A stretch of DNA of 64,000 nucleotides from Cellulomonas sp. P24 (GTDB lineage: Bacteria; Actinomycetota; Actinomycetes; Actinomycetales; Cellulomonadaceae). Position numbers and translations under genes: made by a program. The stretch spans positions 3,224,001 to 3,288,000 of the forward strand of contig NZ_JAJDFX010000002.1 of assembly GCF_024704385.1 (NCBI RefSeq), given 5' to 3'. The notes beneath the pieces were generated by a model that was not told the origin of the DNA, searched no databases, and saw only the letters and a program-made list of their open reading frames with translations. This document shows positions 26,970-35,072 of this stretch, piece by piece (position 1 is the first letter of the stretch; each line of letters opens with the position of its first letter).

Positions 26970-27848
26970 TCAGGCGTCGCGGCGGCGGAGCATCACCGCG
27001 GCGAGCGTGAGGATCGCCACGACGTAGCCCGCCAGGAGGCCGAGACCGGCCCACGGCTCCAGCGGCGTCGGGCCCGTGCCTGCCGGCGACTGGCTGGTCG
27101 CGGTGGACGTCGACATGATCCGTTCGCCGGCGTTGGTCGGCAGGTAGGGGCTCAGGTCACGCACCCACGACACCCAGTTGCCGATCACCAGCACGAGGAT
27201 CGGGAGCAGCAGGGTCACGCCGAGCACGGTCGCGATGGCCGCGGCGGAGTGCCGGAGCACCGCACCGAGCGCGAAGCCGAGCAGAGCGATGGCCACCAGG
27301 TACAGCACGCAGCCGAGCAGGACCCGCTGCGTCGTGCTGTCGCCGAAGTCGACGGCCAGCCCGTGCGACGACAGCATCGGCTGGGTCACCAGGTAGGAGA
27401 GGCCGACGCCGACTGCGCTCACGACCGCGGTCGCGACGGAGAGCACGAGCGCCTTTGCCGCGAGCGCCGGCAGCCGGCGGGGGACCGCCGCGAGCGTGGA
27501 TCGGATCATGCCGGTCGAGTACTCGCCGGAGATCGTCAGGACACCGAGGACGGCGAGCGTCATCTGGGCGAAGTAGTACCCCAAGGTCACGATCCCCGAC
27601 CCGGCCATCCCGGTGTCGGCGGCGCTCATGTGCTGGCTGTCCATCGCGCTCGTCATGCCGAACGCCACCAGGAGGCTCAGCCCGACCATGACGACGAGCG
27701 TGATCGAGAGCGTCCAGACGGTCGAGCGCACCGTGCGGAACTTGATCCACTCCGAGGCGACCACGCCACCGAAGCTGAGGTGGGGGCCGTGCGAGGGGGC
27801 CTCGACCGCTCCTGCGTGGGTACCGGGGGACTGGGTCGTCGTGCTCAT
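26970..27848 (-). CDS. ABC-2 type transporter permease
   Basis: A 292-residue permease with six transmembrane helices and an N-terminal cytosolic segment containing VVASEWIKFRTVRSTVWTL, a common start for ABC-2 permeases paired with antibiotic or lipid efflux ATPases. The start ATG (27846-27848) overlaps the ATPase stop by four bases (ATGA), with GGAAGGAG upstream. It lies just upstream of the two-component genes in the same direction, only 22 bases from the kinase start. Confidence 0.88.
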   Translation of the reverse strand: MSTTTQSPGTHAGAVEAPSHGPHLSFGGVVASEWIKFRTVRSTVWTLSITLVVMVGLSLLVAFGMTSAMDSQHMSAADTGMAGSGIVTLGYYFAQMTLAVLGVLTISGEYSTGMIRSTLAAVPRRLPALAAKALVLSVATAVVSAVGVGLSYLVTQPMLSSHGLAVDFGDSTTQRVLLGCVLYLVAIALLGFALGAVLRHSAAAIATVLGVTLLLPILVLVIGNWVSWVRDLSPYLPTNAGERIMSTSTATSQSPAGTGPTPLEPWAGLGLLAGYVVAILTLAAVMLRRRDA

Positions 27849-28813
27849 CGGTTCGCTCCTTCCGGCTCGGCGGCTGTGTGGGCACCCTCGTGGTCCGGGT
27901 GGATCCCGCTGGTCGTCGAGTGGTACTCGACCTCGTCCTTCGTCAGTGCCATGTACGCGTCCTCGAGAGAGCTCACGACCGGGGTCAGCTCGTGGAGCAC
28001 GAGCTGGGCGCGTGCCGCTGTCTCGCCGATCAGCACGGCAGTGCTCCCGGTGATCTCCACGAGGCCGGGCTCGGTCGAGCTCACGGTCACGCCGGGCCCC
28101 TGGAGGAGCTCCACGAGCTGGGTCGCCTGGGGGCTGCGGACCCGCACCGTCGTGCCGGACGCCTGGGCGACGACCTCCGACACCGGGGCGTCCGCGATCA
28201 GCTTGCCGCGCCCGACCACGATCAGGTGGTCCGCGGTCACGGCCATCTCGCTCATGAGGTGCGAGGAGAGGAACACGGTCCGGCCCTCGGACGCGAGGTA
28301 GCGGACGAGGTTGCGTACCCAGAGGACGCCCTCGGGGTCGAGACCGTTGACCGGCTCGTCGAGGATCAGGGTCTTCGGATCGCCGAGCAGGGCCGATGCG
28401 ATGCCGAGCCGCTGGCCCATCCCGAGGGAGAACCCGCCGACGCGCTTCTTGGCCACGGACTGCAGGCCGGTCATCTCGATGACCTCGTCGACGCGCGACA
28501 CCGGGATGTGGTGGGTCGCGGCCATCGCGCGCAGGTGGTGGTACGCGCTGCGTCCGGTGTGGACGGCCTTGGCGTCGAGCAGGATCCCGACCTCGCGCAA
28601 CGGGGAGTGGTGCTGCGCGTAGGGGCGACCGTTGACCTTGACGGACCCGTGCGTGGGGTGGTCCAGGCCGACGATCAGCCGCATCGTCGTCGACTTCCCT
28701 GCGCCGTTCGGCCCGAGGAACCCGGTGACCTTCCCCGGGTGCACGGTGAACGTCACGTCGTCCACCGCCGTCTTCGGTCCGTACCTCTTGGTCAGGCCGT
28801 GTACCTCGATCAT
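27845..28813 (-). CDS. ABC-2 transporter ATP-binding protein
   Basis: A 322-residue ATPase: Walker A GFLGPNGAGKSTTMRL (near residue 38), Q-loop region, signature FSLGMGQRLGIASALL, Walker B TLILDEPVNGLDPEG and switch His in SSHLMSE. The C-terminal extension (about residue 215 onward) resembles that of drug or lantibiotic exporters (BcrA/DrrA group). ATG 28813 has GGAGG upstream. It is coupled to the permease at 26970-27848. The substrate is unknown. Confidence 0.92.
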   Translation of the reverse strand: MIEVHGLTKRYGPKTAVDDVTFTVHPGKVTGFLGPNGAGKSTTMRLIVGLDHPTHGSVKVNGRPYAQHHSPLREVGILLDAKAVHTGRSAYHHLRAMAATHHIPVSRVDEVIEMTGLQSVAKKRVGGFSLGMGQRLGIASALLGDPKTLILDEPVNGLDPEGVLWVRNLVRYLASEGRTVFLSSHLMSEMAVTADHLIVVGRGKLIADAPVSEVVAQASGTTVRVRSPQATQLVELLQGPGVTVSSTEPGLVEITGSTAVLIGETAARAQLVLHELTPVVSSLEDAYMALTKDEVEYHSTTSGIHPDHEGAHTAAEPEGANR

Positions 28814-28938
28814 CCTGTCCTCCAGCTCGTCGACACGCGTGCACAGACGAACCTACGGAGCGGCGCGCTCGCGCGGGACCGTTCCGAGGTTGATCTTCGG
28901 GACTGCTGTGCGTACGCCATGAGGACTACGCGATCCGT

Positions 28939-28960
28939 CCCCGGACGGGAACGTCCGGGG
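28939..28960. promoter_or_regulatory. Inverted repeat in a divergent promoter region
   Basis: CCCCGGAC (28939-28946), GGGAAC spacer, GTCCGGGG (28953-28960): perfect 8-bp arms. It lies between the ABC exporter (leftward) and the BI-1 gene (rightward). It may be an operator; no regulator is assigned. Confidence 0.4.
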
Positions 28961-29069
28961 CCCGCGGCACGTTGCGTACAGTGAGAACAGGCCAGCGACA
29001 GTGCCCCGAGACGGTCGGTGCACCGAATCCGTGCAACGGGTTCACGACAGCCGCGACCAGGAGGAATCG

Positions 29070-29900
29070 ATGAGCAACCCGGTCTTCGACAACAGCGCCA
29101 TCTTCGGTGACCCGCGCAAGAAGCCCCGCGGTCGTGCCGCGCAGGGGACCGTGGCGACCGCCGGCTCGTACGGGACCGCGACGGCCGGGTACGACGCAGC
29201 GGCGCTGAACCAGATGTACGCCGCCCCGTCGGCGACGACCGCGGACACCGGGCGCCTCACCTACGACGACGTCATCATGAAGACCGCCGGCCTGCTGGCC
29301 GTGCTGGTCCTCACGGGTGCGGCCACCTGGCTCCTCGCGCCGGGGCTGTGGATGGTCGGCGCGGTCGTCGGCCTCGTGCTCGGGCTGGTCAACGCGTTCA
29401 AGAAGAGCCCCAGCCCGGCGCTGATCCTGCTGTACGCGGCCGCCGAGGGCGTGTTCCTCGGAGGCATCAGCGCGTTCTTCGAGACCAGCTACAGGGGAAT
29501 CGTCGGGCAGGCCGTGCTGGCCACCCTCGCGGTGTTCGGGACCAGCCTCGTGCTGTTCCGCTCCGGCAAGGTCCGGGTGACCCCGAAGTTCACCAAGGTC
29601 CTGATGCTCTCGATGGTCGGCTACCTCGTGTTCTCGTTCCTCAACGTCGGCCTCATGCTGTTCGGCGTCGGCGGCGGCGCCTACGGCCCGTTGCGCAGCG
29701 GGCCGGCGGGGATCGTCGTCGGGCTCGTCGCCGTCGGGCTCGCGGCGATGTCGCTGGTCGTCGACTTCGACTCGATCCAGCGTGGTGTCCGCCAGGGGGT
29801 CCCCGCCAAGTTCGCCTGGTCGGCGGCGTTCGGGCTCGTCGTGACGCTGGTGTGGCTCTACCTCGAGCTGCTGCGGCTGCTGGCGATCCTGCGGAACTGA
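29070..29900 (+). CDS. Bax inhibitor-1/YccA family membrane protein
   Basis: A 276-residue integral membrane protein with a polar N-terminus (residues 1-70, Ala/Gly/Tyr-rich) and seven transmembrane helices. LLYAAAEGVFLGGISAFFE and VVDFDSIQRGVRQGVPAKFAWSAAFGLVVTLVWLYLELLRLL are typical of the actinobacterial Bax inhibitor-1-like family, which act as Ca2+/H+ leak channels in characterised members. ATG 29070 has AGGAGG upstream. It is followed by a hairpin terminator. Confidence 0.92.
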   Translation: MSNPVFDNSAIFGDPRKKPRGRAAQGTVATAGSYGTATAGYDAAALNQMYAAPSATTADTGRLTYDDVIMKTAGLLAVLVLTGAATWLLAPGLWMVGAVVGLVLGLVNAFKKSPSPALILLYAAAEGVFLGGISAFFETSYRGIVGQAVLATLAVFGTSLVLFRSGKVRVTPKFTKVLMLSMVGYLVFSFLNVGLMLFGVGGGAYGPLRSGPAGIVVGLVAVGLAAMSLVVDFDSIQRGVRQGVPAKFAWSAAFGLVVTLVWLYLELLRLLAILRN

Positions 29901-29923
29901 TCGCCCGCCGCCGGTCGGCCACG

Positions 29924-29957
29924 GGAGCGCCGGTGTCCTTCGGGGCGCCGGCGCTCC
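29924..29957 (+). terminator. Hairpin terminator after the BI-1 gene
   Basis: GGAGCGCCGG (29924-29933) and CCGGCGCTCC (29948-29957) form a perfect 10-bp stem with a 14-base loop, 24 bases after the stop codon. Confidence 0.65.
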
Positions 29958-29980
29958 GTCGTTCCCGGAGGTGGGCGACC

Positions 29981-30022
29981 CGGTCCAGGAGGGTGCAGGC
30001 GCGGTCCAGGAGGGTGCAGGCG
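29981..30022. repeat. 21-bp tandem duplication
   Basis: CGGTCCAGGAGGGTGCAGGCG is present twice without a gap (29981-30001, 30002-30022) in the intergenic region after the BI-1 terminator. No coding or regulatory role is evident. Confidence 0.75.
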
Positions 30023-30169
30023 CGGTGGTGACGTGCGGCGCGCCCGGCTGACAACCTCGTCCGCGGTCGGTGCCGGGGCAGGTCGGGCCGGTTGTCGCGC
30101 CAAGGCTCCACGGTGGCAGACTGTCCGCGCCGATCGACGACGACCGGAGCAGATCCGAGGAGAGTACGC

Positions 30170-31156
30170 ATGCCTGTCAACGACCTGAGCCGCTCCGAGC
30201 TGGTCGCCTATCGACCGGAGCTGGACGAGCCGGCCGACTTCGACGCGTTCTGGACGAGCACCCTCGATGAGGCGAGGTCCTTCGATCTCGGGCTCGAGCT
30301 GACTCCTGTCGACGCCGCGATGACCATGGTCGAGCTCTACGACGTCACGTTCGCCGGATGGGGCGGCCACCCGATCAAGGGCTGGCTCGCACGCCCCGCC
30401 GGGGTCACCGGACCGCTCCCCGCGATCGTCGAGTACATCGGCTACGGCGGCGGGCGTGGCCTCGCCCACGAGCGGACCGGTTGGGCCGCTGCGGGCTACG
30501 TGCACCTGTACATGGATACGCGGGGTCAGGGCAGTGGCTGGGGCGACGGTGGCGACACCCCGGACCCGGTCGGGAGCAGCCCCTCGATGCCGGGCTTCAT
30601 GACTCGAGGAATCCTCGACCCCCACGACCACTACTACCGGCGGGTGTTCACCGATGCGGTGCGGGCCGTCGACGCCGTCCGGGCGGTCCCGGGTGTGGAC
30701 CCGACGCGGGTCACGGTGACCGGTGGCAGCCAGGGGGGCGGCATCACGCTCGCCGTGGCGGGACTCGTGCCCGATCTCGCGGCGGCGATGCCCGACGTGC
30801 CGTTCCTGTGCCACTACCGGCGTGCCACCGAGATCACCGGCAGCAACCCGTACGGCGAGATCACCGCATACCTCGCGGTGCACCGTGACCACGTCGAGCA
30901 GGCGTTCCGGACCTTCTCGTACCTGGACGGCGTGCACTTCGCCCGTCGTGCGACGGCGCCGACCCTGTTCTCGGTGGCGCTGATGGACCCGATCTGCCCG
31001 CCGTCGACGGTGTATGCGGCGTTCAACCGCTACGGCGAGCTCGGCGGCGACCCGGAGAAGACGATCGAGGTCTACGAGTTCAACGAGCACGAGGGCGGTC
31101 AGGGGCACCAGCGAGGCCGTCAGCTGCGCTGGCTGCGGGACCTCCTCCAGCGGTAG
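30170..31156 (+). CDS. Acetylxylan esterase (CE7 family)
   Basis: A 328-residue alpha/beta-hydrolase of the AXE1 / cephalosporin-C deacetylase family (CE7), which removes acetyl groups from xylo-oligosaccharides and related esters. Diagnostic features are the N-terminal PADFDAFWTSTLDEA, oxyanion-related IEYIGYGGGRGLAHE, RGQGSGWGDGGDTP, nucleophile VTGGSQGGGITLAV (Ser near residue 185), acid in SVALMDPICPPSTVYAAFN and His in YEFNEHEGGQGHQ. ATG 30170 has GAGGAG upstream. No signal peptide is seen, so it acts on imported oligosaccharides. This fits a plant-polymer-degrading Cellulomonas-like lifestyle. Confidence 0.92.
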   Translation: MPVNDLSRSELVAYRPELDEPADFDAFWTSTLDEARSFDLGLELTPVDAAMTMVELYDVTFAGWGGHPIKGWLARPAGVTGPLPAIVEYIGYGGGRGLAHERTGWAAAGYVHLYMDTRGQGSGWGDGGDTPDPVGSSPSMPGFMTRGILDPHDHYYRRVFTDAVRAVDAVRAVPGVDPTRVTVTGGSQGGGITLAVAGLVPDLAAAMPDVPFLCHYRRATEITGSNPYGEITAYLAVHRDHVEQAFRTFSYLDGVHFARRATAPTLFSVALMDPICPPSTVYAAFNRYGELGGDPEKTIEVYEFNEHEGGQGHQRGRQLRWLRDLLQR

Positions 31157-31229
31157 GGCGGCCGGGTCCGCGTCGTCGGGGACCGGAGCCGTCGGGCCAC
31201 GGTCGCCGACGATGCAGTGCTACGGCGTG

Positions 31230-31823
31230 CTACGGCGTGGTGAGGGAACGGACCAGCGCGTCGACGAGGAACCGGAAGCTCTGGTCGACGTCGTCGGGCA
31301 GGCCGAACCCGCCGTCGAGCTCGAGCGCCACGAAGCCGTGCAGTGCCGCACGCACGGAGCGCACGGCATCGATCAGGTGCTCGGGCGCGACGTCGAACAG
31401 TCGCAGGATCTCGGCGACCGCCGTGACGCTGCGGGCAGCGGCATGCTGGACCTCGACGGCGTCGGGGTCGCGGGCCCACGACGACCCCTGCGACGCGTCG
31501 TAGCGCCCCGGGCTGCGCCGGGCGAAGGAGCGGATGGCCGTGGCGGCGGCACGGAGCTCCATGGCCCCGGCGGGGGTCCCGGGGGAGGCGGTGGCGACAG
31601 CCTCCTCGATCACGTCGGCCAGCTCGCGGACACTGGCGAGCGCGACCGCCCGTCGGAGCTCGGGCAGCCCCCCGATGTGCTTGTACAGGCTGGGGACGGC
31701 GACACCGGCGCGCGCGGCGACCGCAGCGAGCGTGAGGTCCGCGAAGCCGCGTGGACCCGCGTCGTCGACCACGGCGAGCGCGAGGTCGACCACCGCCTGG
31801 CGGTTGAGCCCGGCCCTAGCCAC
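31230..31823 (-). CDS. TetR-family regulator with WHG-type C-terminal domain
   Basis: A 197-residue repressor. The N-terminal helix-turn-helix reads RQAVVDLALAVVDDAG...LTLAAVAARAGVAVPSLYKHIGGL, and the C-terminal half (AIRSFARRSPGRYDA, ALHGFVALELDGGFG) resembles the TetR_C_13/WHG type. GTG 31823 overlaps the hydrolase stop by eight bases, so it is the second gene of a hydrolase-tetR operon. It probably represses that operon by binding the palindromes upstream of the hydrolase. Confidence 0.86.
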   Translation of the reverse strand: MARAGLNRQAVVDLALAVVDDAGPRGFADLTLAAVAARAGVAVPSLYKHIGGLPELRRAVALASVRELADVIEEAVATASPGTPAGAMELRAAATAIRSFARRSPGRYDASQGSSWARDPDAVEVQHAAARSVTAVAEILRLFDVAPEHLIDAVRSVRAALHGFVALELDGGFGLPDDVDQSFRFLVDALVRSLTTP

Positions 31824-32694
31824 GAGGCGTGACCGTCCACCGGTCGGTCGTGCGCGGAAGGCCGGCGAGGAACTCCGTCGTCGCCGGGACGACCACGTCG
31901 GGCCGCTGCAGCTGGGGGTAGTGGCCGACCTCCGGGAGCAGCACGGGCGTGGCACCGAGGGTGTCGGCGATCCACTCGAGCTCGGCCGCGGGGTCCCGGA
32001 AGTCCGGGTCGAGGGCGCCGACGAACGCGAGCGACGGGGCGGTCACAGCGGTCAGGCGCGGTTCCACCACGCTGTGGTCGAGCTGGAGCGCGAGCGTGCG
32101 GAACGAGCGCAGCCGGCCGGGCTCGCGGAGGTTCGCGCGGATCGCGTCGGCGTGCTCGCCGAGCCCTGCCGGTTGCGTGCCTCGGTGCAGGCTGCGGTAG
32201 TAGCGCGCCCAGAATGCCGCGCCCCAGGGTCGGGCGAAGGCAACCCGGCAGAGCAGGTGGTAGAGGGCGCGGGCGGTCGAGCTCGTGCTGGGTTCGCGGA
32301 GCAGGGGGGCGAGCAGGACGAGGCCGGCGACCAGGTCCGGTCGCTCGGCGGCGGCCCACGCGGCAGCAGCGGCGCCCATCGAGTTGCCGACCAGGACGGC
32401 GGGTCCGCCGAGGTGCTCGACGAGGGCGAGGAGGTCCTGCCCGGTGGCGACGTCGCCGTGCGTCGTGAACGAGGTGTCGGAGTCCCCGTGCCCGCGGAGG
32501 TCGGCGACGACCACGCGGTAACCGGCGGCGAGAAGCGGGTCGGTGAGCTCGCGGTAGGTCGACCGGAGGTCGCCCATGCCGGGGGTGGCGACGACGAGCG
32601 GGCCGCTGCCCTGGTCCGTGTAGGCGATCCGGCCCTCGGGTCGGGACAGGAGGTGCACGTCGGCTGCGGTGGTGTCGTGGTGTCGTGTGGTCAT
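31816..32694 (-). CDS. Alpha/beta hydrolase, first gene of a TetR-controlled operon
   Basis: A 292-residue alpha/beta-hydrolase: GPLVVATPGMGDLRSTY oxyanion strand, VVADLRGHGDSD, nucleophile elbow VLVGNSMGAAAAA (Ser near residue 103), acid in FVGALDPDFRDP, and His in LPEVGHYPQLQ. ATG 32694 has no Shine-Dalgarno; a -35/-10 pair ends seven bases upstream, so the mRNA is probably leaderless. Its overlap with tetR and the operator suggest substrate- or product-induced expression. Confidence 0.87.
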   Translation of the reverse strand: MTTRHHDTTAADVHLLSRPEGRIAYTDQGSGPLVVATPGMGDLRSTYRELTDPLLAAGYRVVVADLRGHGDSDTSFTTHGDVATGQDLLALVEHLGGPAVLVGNSMGAAAAAWAAAERPDLVAGLVLLAPLLREPSTSSTARALYHLLCRVAFARPWGAAFWARYYRSLHRGTQPAGLGEHADAIRANLREPGRLRSFRTLALQLDHSVVEPRLTAVTAPSLAFVGALDPDFRDPAAELEWIADTLGATPVLLPEVGHYPQLQRPDVVVPATTEFLAGLPRTTDRWTVTPRG

Positions 32695-32701
32695 GACCCC
32701 G

Positions 32702-32730
32702 AAGCTAATGGCATTAGCCATTGACGTCAA
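32702..32730 (-). promoter_or_regulatory. Leaderless promoter overlapped by two interleaved TetR-type palindromes
   Basis: On the minus strand, -35 TTGACG (32730-32725), a 17-base spacer and -10 TAGCTT (32707-32702) end seven bases before the hydrolase ATG. The spacer and -10 hold GCTAATG-G-CATTAGC (32704-32718) interleaved with AATGGC-ATTA-GCCATT (32707-32722). TTGACGTCAA (32721-32730) forms a further palindrome over the -35. This is a strong operator candidate for the TetR protein. Confidence 0.7.
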
Positions 32731-32803
32731 GGGTCGGCGCCGGGCGACGCCGCGTAGGGTGGTGCACCGCGGAACCCCGCCCCGAACTCCTGAGGAGATG
32801 CCC

Positions 32804-33208
32804 ATGACCGTCCAGCTTCCCGAGGCCTCCGGCTCCTTCGGCGACAAGCCCGTCCTGACATTCCCCGACTCGGCGGCCCCCGCCGAGCTGGAGGTCGTCG
32901 TGCTCAGCCAGGGCGATGGCGCGATCGTCGAGGCCGGCGACGACCTCAAGGTGCACTACCTCGGGCAGACCTGGGGTGGCCGGATCTTCGACAACTCGTA
33001 CGACCGCGGCGCGTCGATCAGCTTCCCGATCGGCATCGGCGCGGTGATCAGCGGCTGGGACGTCGGCCTGGTCGGCAAGCAGGTCGGCTCGCGCGTGCTG
33101 CTCTCGATCCCGCCCCACCTGGGCTACGGCGACCGCGGCATGCCGCAGGCAGGCATCAAGGGCACCGACACGCTCGTCTTCGTGGTGGACATCGTCGGCA
33201 CCAACTGA
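32804..33208 (+). CDS. FKBP-type peptidyl-prolyl cis-trans isomerase
   Basis: A 134-residue single-domain FKBP. Core motifs are VHYLGQTWGGRIFDNSYDRG, FPIGIGAVISGWDVGLVGKQVGSRVLLSIPPHLGYG and DTLVFVVDIVG, covering the FK506-binding pocket and active site. No signal peptide, so it is cytosolic and assists folding. ATG 32804 is preferred to ATG 32798 because GAGGAG is seven bases upstream. It is followed by a very long terminator hairpin. Confidence 0.95.
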   Translation: MTVQLPEASGSFGDKPVLTFPDSAAPAELEVVVLSQGDGAIVEAGDDLKVHYLGQTWGGRIFDNSYDRGASISFPIGIGAVISGWDVGLVGKQVGSRVLLSIPPHLGYGDRGMPQAGIKGTDTLVFVVDIVGTN

Positions 33209-33219
33209 CCCCCGAACGC

Positions 33220-33280
33220 GTCAAGTGGAGCGATGTGCGAGCGACACGCTTGCGTGTCGCCGCACATCGCTCCACTTGAC
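33220..33280. terminator. Long bidirectional hairpin between convergent genes
   Basis: A 20-bp outer stem (arms 33220-33239 and 33261-33280; GTCAAGTGGAGCG...CGCTCCACTTGAC) continues into a 9-bp inner stem GCGACACGC/GCGTGTCGC with a TT loop. Only base 33240 is unpaired, giving 29 paired positions in 61 bases. It separates the FKBP gene from the convergent MFS gene stop at 33294 and should work for both. Confidence 0.85.
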
Positions 33281-33293
33281 GGAGGGGGAGGGG

Positions 33294-34934
33294 TCAGGCG
33301 GCGGGGGTGCGCTCGCGGGTGCGGGTGCGCCGGTTCCGCTCCTCCGGGGGTTCGGTCGCCTCGGCGGTCACGGCCGCCGGGAGGGCGAGCGTTGCGGCGA
33401 GGCCGATCACCAGCACCCCTGCCGCGATACCCGTCGTGATCTTGCTCGCGTGCACGAGGGCCGCCTCGGCCGGAGCCACGGCGGCAGCCGTCTCCGGCCT
33501 GGCACGAAGCGACGGGATCGCCGCGCCGACGGTCTGGTGGACCATGCTGACGACCTGCTGCTGCGTCGCAGGTGACAGGTCGGTCGCCGCGAGTCGCTGG
33601 GACGTCTGACTCGTGACGTTCGCGATGAGCAGGCCGCCCAGCACCGCGACGCCGAGTGCCGAGCCGAGCTGACGGATCGTCGTCTGGAACCCTGAGGCCT
33701 GGCCGCTCTGGCTGACCGGGACGTCGACCAGGATCACGCTCGTCAGCTGCGCGGTCGCCATGCCGACGCCGAGCCCGTACAGGAAGAGCCAGGCTGCGAT
33801 CACGACGCCGGAGACGCTCGTCGACAGGGTCAGCGCGAGCCCGCCGATCGCGACCGCCTCGAGGGCGAGCCCGAGTCGGACCACCGATCTCTGGCCGATG
33901 CGTGCGGTCAGCTGCGGGGTCGCACCCGAGATGAGGAACGTGCCGACCGCGAGCCAGAGGACGAGTGCTCCGGTCCCCAGAGCCGAGTAGCCCAGTGCGC
34001 CCTGCAGGAGCAGCGGCAGCGTGAAGAGCAGCCCGAACTCGCCGAGCGCGACGATCAGCGCCGCGATGATGCCGAACCGGAACGAGCGGATCCCGAGCAG
34101 CCTGAGGTCGACCAAGGTGATCCGACCTGCCTCGACCCGGCGGCGCTCGACGGCGACGAACATGCTGACGAACGCGAGCCCCAGGACGCCGACCACCGGC
34201 ACCGGAGACAGGCCCCCGGAGCTCTGCGTCCACCAGCCGAGGTACTGGCCCTGGATGAGGGCGAACACGATCCCGCCGACGCCGAGGGTCGAGAGGAGCA
34301 CCCCGGGCACGTCGGACCCCCGCTGCAGCGTGGTGTCCCGGGTCTCGTCGATGTACCGCGCGATGCCCAGCAGGGCGAGCAGCCCGAACGGGATGTTGAG
34401 CCAGAAGGCCCACCGCCAGCTCACGTCGGTCGCGAGCCAGCCGCCGACGAGCGGGCCGACGGCGGCCATCCCGCCGATCGTCGATCCCCAGATCGCGAAG
34501 GCGATGCCGCGCTCGCGGCCGGTGAACATCGCGTTGAGGGTCGAGAGCGTGCTCGGGAGGACCATCGCCGCGCCGAGACCCTGGATCACCCGGGCGCCGA
34601 TCAGCATGGCCGGTCCGGTGGCCCCGCCGGCGAACAGGCTCGCCGCCATGAACAGCACGAGACCAGCGGCGAAGAGCTTCTTGCGCCCGTAGAGGTCCCC
34701 GAACCGTCCGACGGTCAGCATCAGCGAGGCGAACACCAGGGAGTACACCGCGTTCATCCACTGAGCCCCGGAGGCGTTCAGGCCGATGTCCTCGATCACG
34801 ACAGGGAGGGCCACGTTGACGATCGTCGCGTCCATGATGACGAGCGAGACGCCGAGCGCGAGCGTGAGCATCGCGAGCCAGCGGCGACTGCCGCCGACCG
34901 TCGTCGTGGGTTCCGGGGGTGGGGTGGTCGTCAC
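33294..34934 (-). CDS. MFS drug efflux transporter, DHA2 (EmrB/QacA) family
   Basis: A 546-residue, 14-helix proton antiporter. Motif D1-type ASLMLTVGRFGDLYGRKKLF follows helix 2, and LDSTIVNVAL-like MDATIVNVALPVV in helix 1 and RVIQGLGAAMVLPSTLS (motif B) are characteristic of DHA2. The C-terminus carries a Gln/Ala-rich extracytoplasmic loop and a charged Arg/Glu tail. GTG 34934 is used; ATG 34976 would add 14 residues. It is divergent from a TetR gene, the standard repressor-pump pair. Confidence 0.92.
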   Translation of the reverse strand: MTTTPPPEPTTTVGGSRRWLAMLTLALGVSLVIMDATIVNVALPVVIEDIGLNASGAQWMNAVYSLVFASLMLTVGRFGDLYGRKKLFAAGLVLFMAASLFAGGATGPAMLIGARVIQGLGAAMVLPSTLSTLNAMFTGRERGIAFAIWGSTIGGMAAVGPLVGGWLATDVSWRWAFWLNIPFGLLALLGIARYIDETRDTTLQRGSDVPGVLLSTLGVGGIVFALIQGQYLGWWTQSSGGLSPVPVVGVLGLAFVSMFVAVERRRVEAGRITLVDLRLLGIRSFRFGIIAALIVALGEFGLLFTLPLLLQGALGYSALGTGALVLWLAVGTFLISGATPQLTARIGQRSVVRLGLALEAVAIGGLALTLSTSVSGVVIAAWLFLYGLGVGMATAQLTSVILVDVPVSQSGQASGFQTTIRQLGSALGVAVLGGLLIANVTSQTSQRLAATDLSPATQQQVVSMVHQTVGAAIPSLRARPETAAAVAPAEAALVHASKITTGIAAGVLVIGLAATLALPAAVTAEATEPPEERNRRTRTRERTPAA

Positions 34935-34995
34935 GGGTCTCTCTTCTCGCTCGCAGGCGGCGGGGTTCGCAGGCATCTCACCGCGCAATTTTTCT

Positions 34996-35032
34996 CGACA
35001 CCAGAGACGGTAACATCCTGACAGTGGTGTCG
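34996..35032. promoter_or_regulatory. Candidate TetR operator between pump and regulator
   Basis: CGACACCA (34996-35003) and TGGTGTCG (35025-35032) are perfect 8-bp arms separated by 21 bases in the divergent promoter region of the MFS pump and the TetR gene. The spacer is AT-richer (GTAACATCC). Two half-sites about 29 bases apart would suit a pair of dimers or DNA looping. Confidence 0.45.
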
Positions 35033-35072
35033 GGAACTGGCCGAGTCCAGGTTCGTGCGCGACAATGGCGTC

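Noticed and set aside
26970-28844. A 624-codon frame suggesting a fused ABC ATPase-permease
   Set aside because: The upstream part is out of frame with the true ATPase gene (27845-28813); only the last 293 codons are the permease.
29981-30022. Possible start of a CRISPR array
   Set aside because: Only two contiguous copies with no spacers and no cas genes.
33220-33280. Possible miniature transposon with terminal inverted repeats
   Set aside because: No flanking target-site duplication and no interior sequence; it fits a terminator between convergent genes better.
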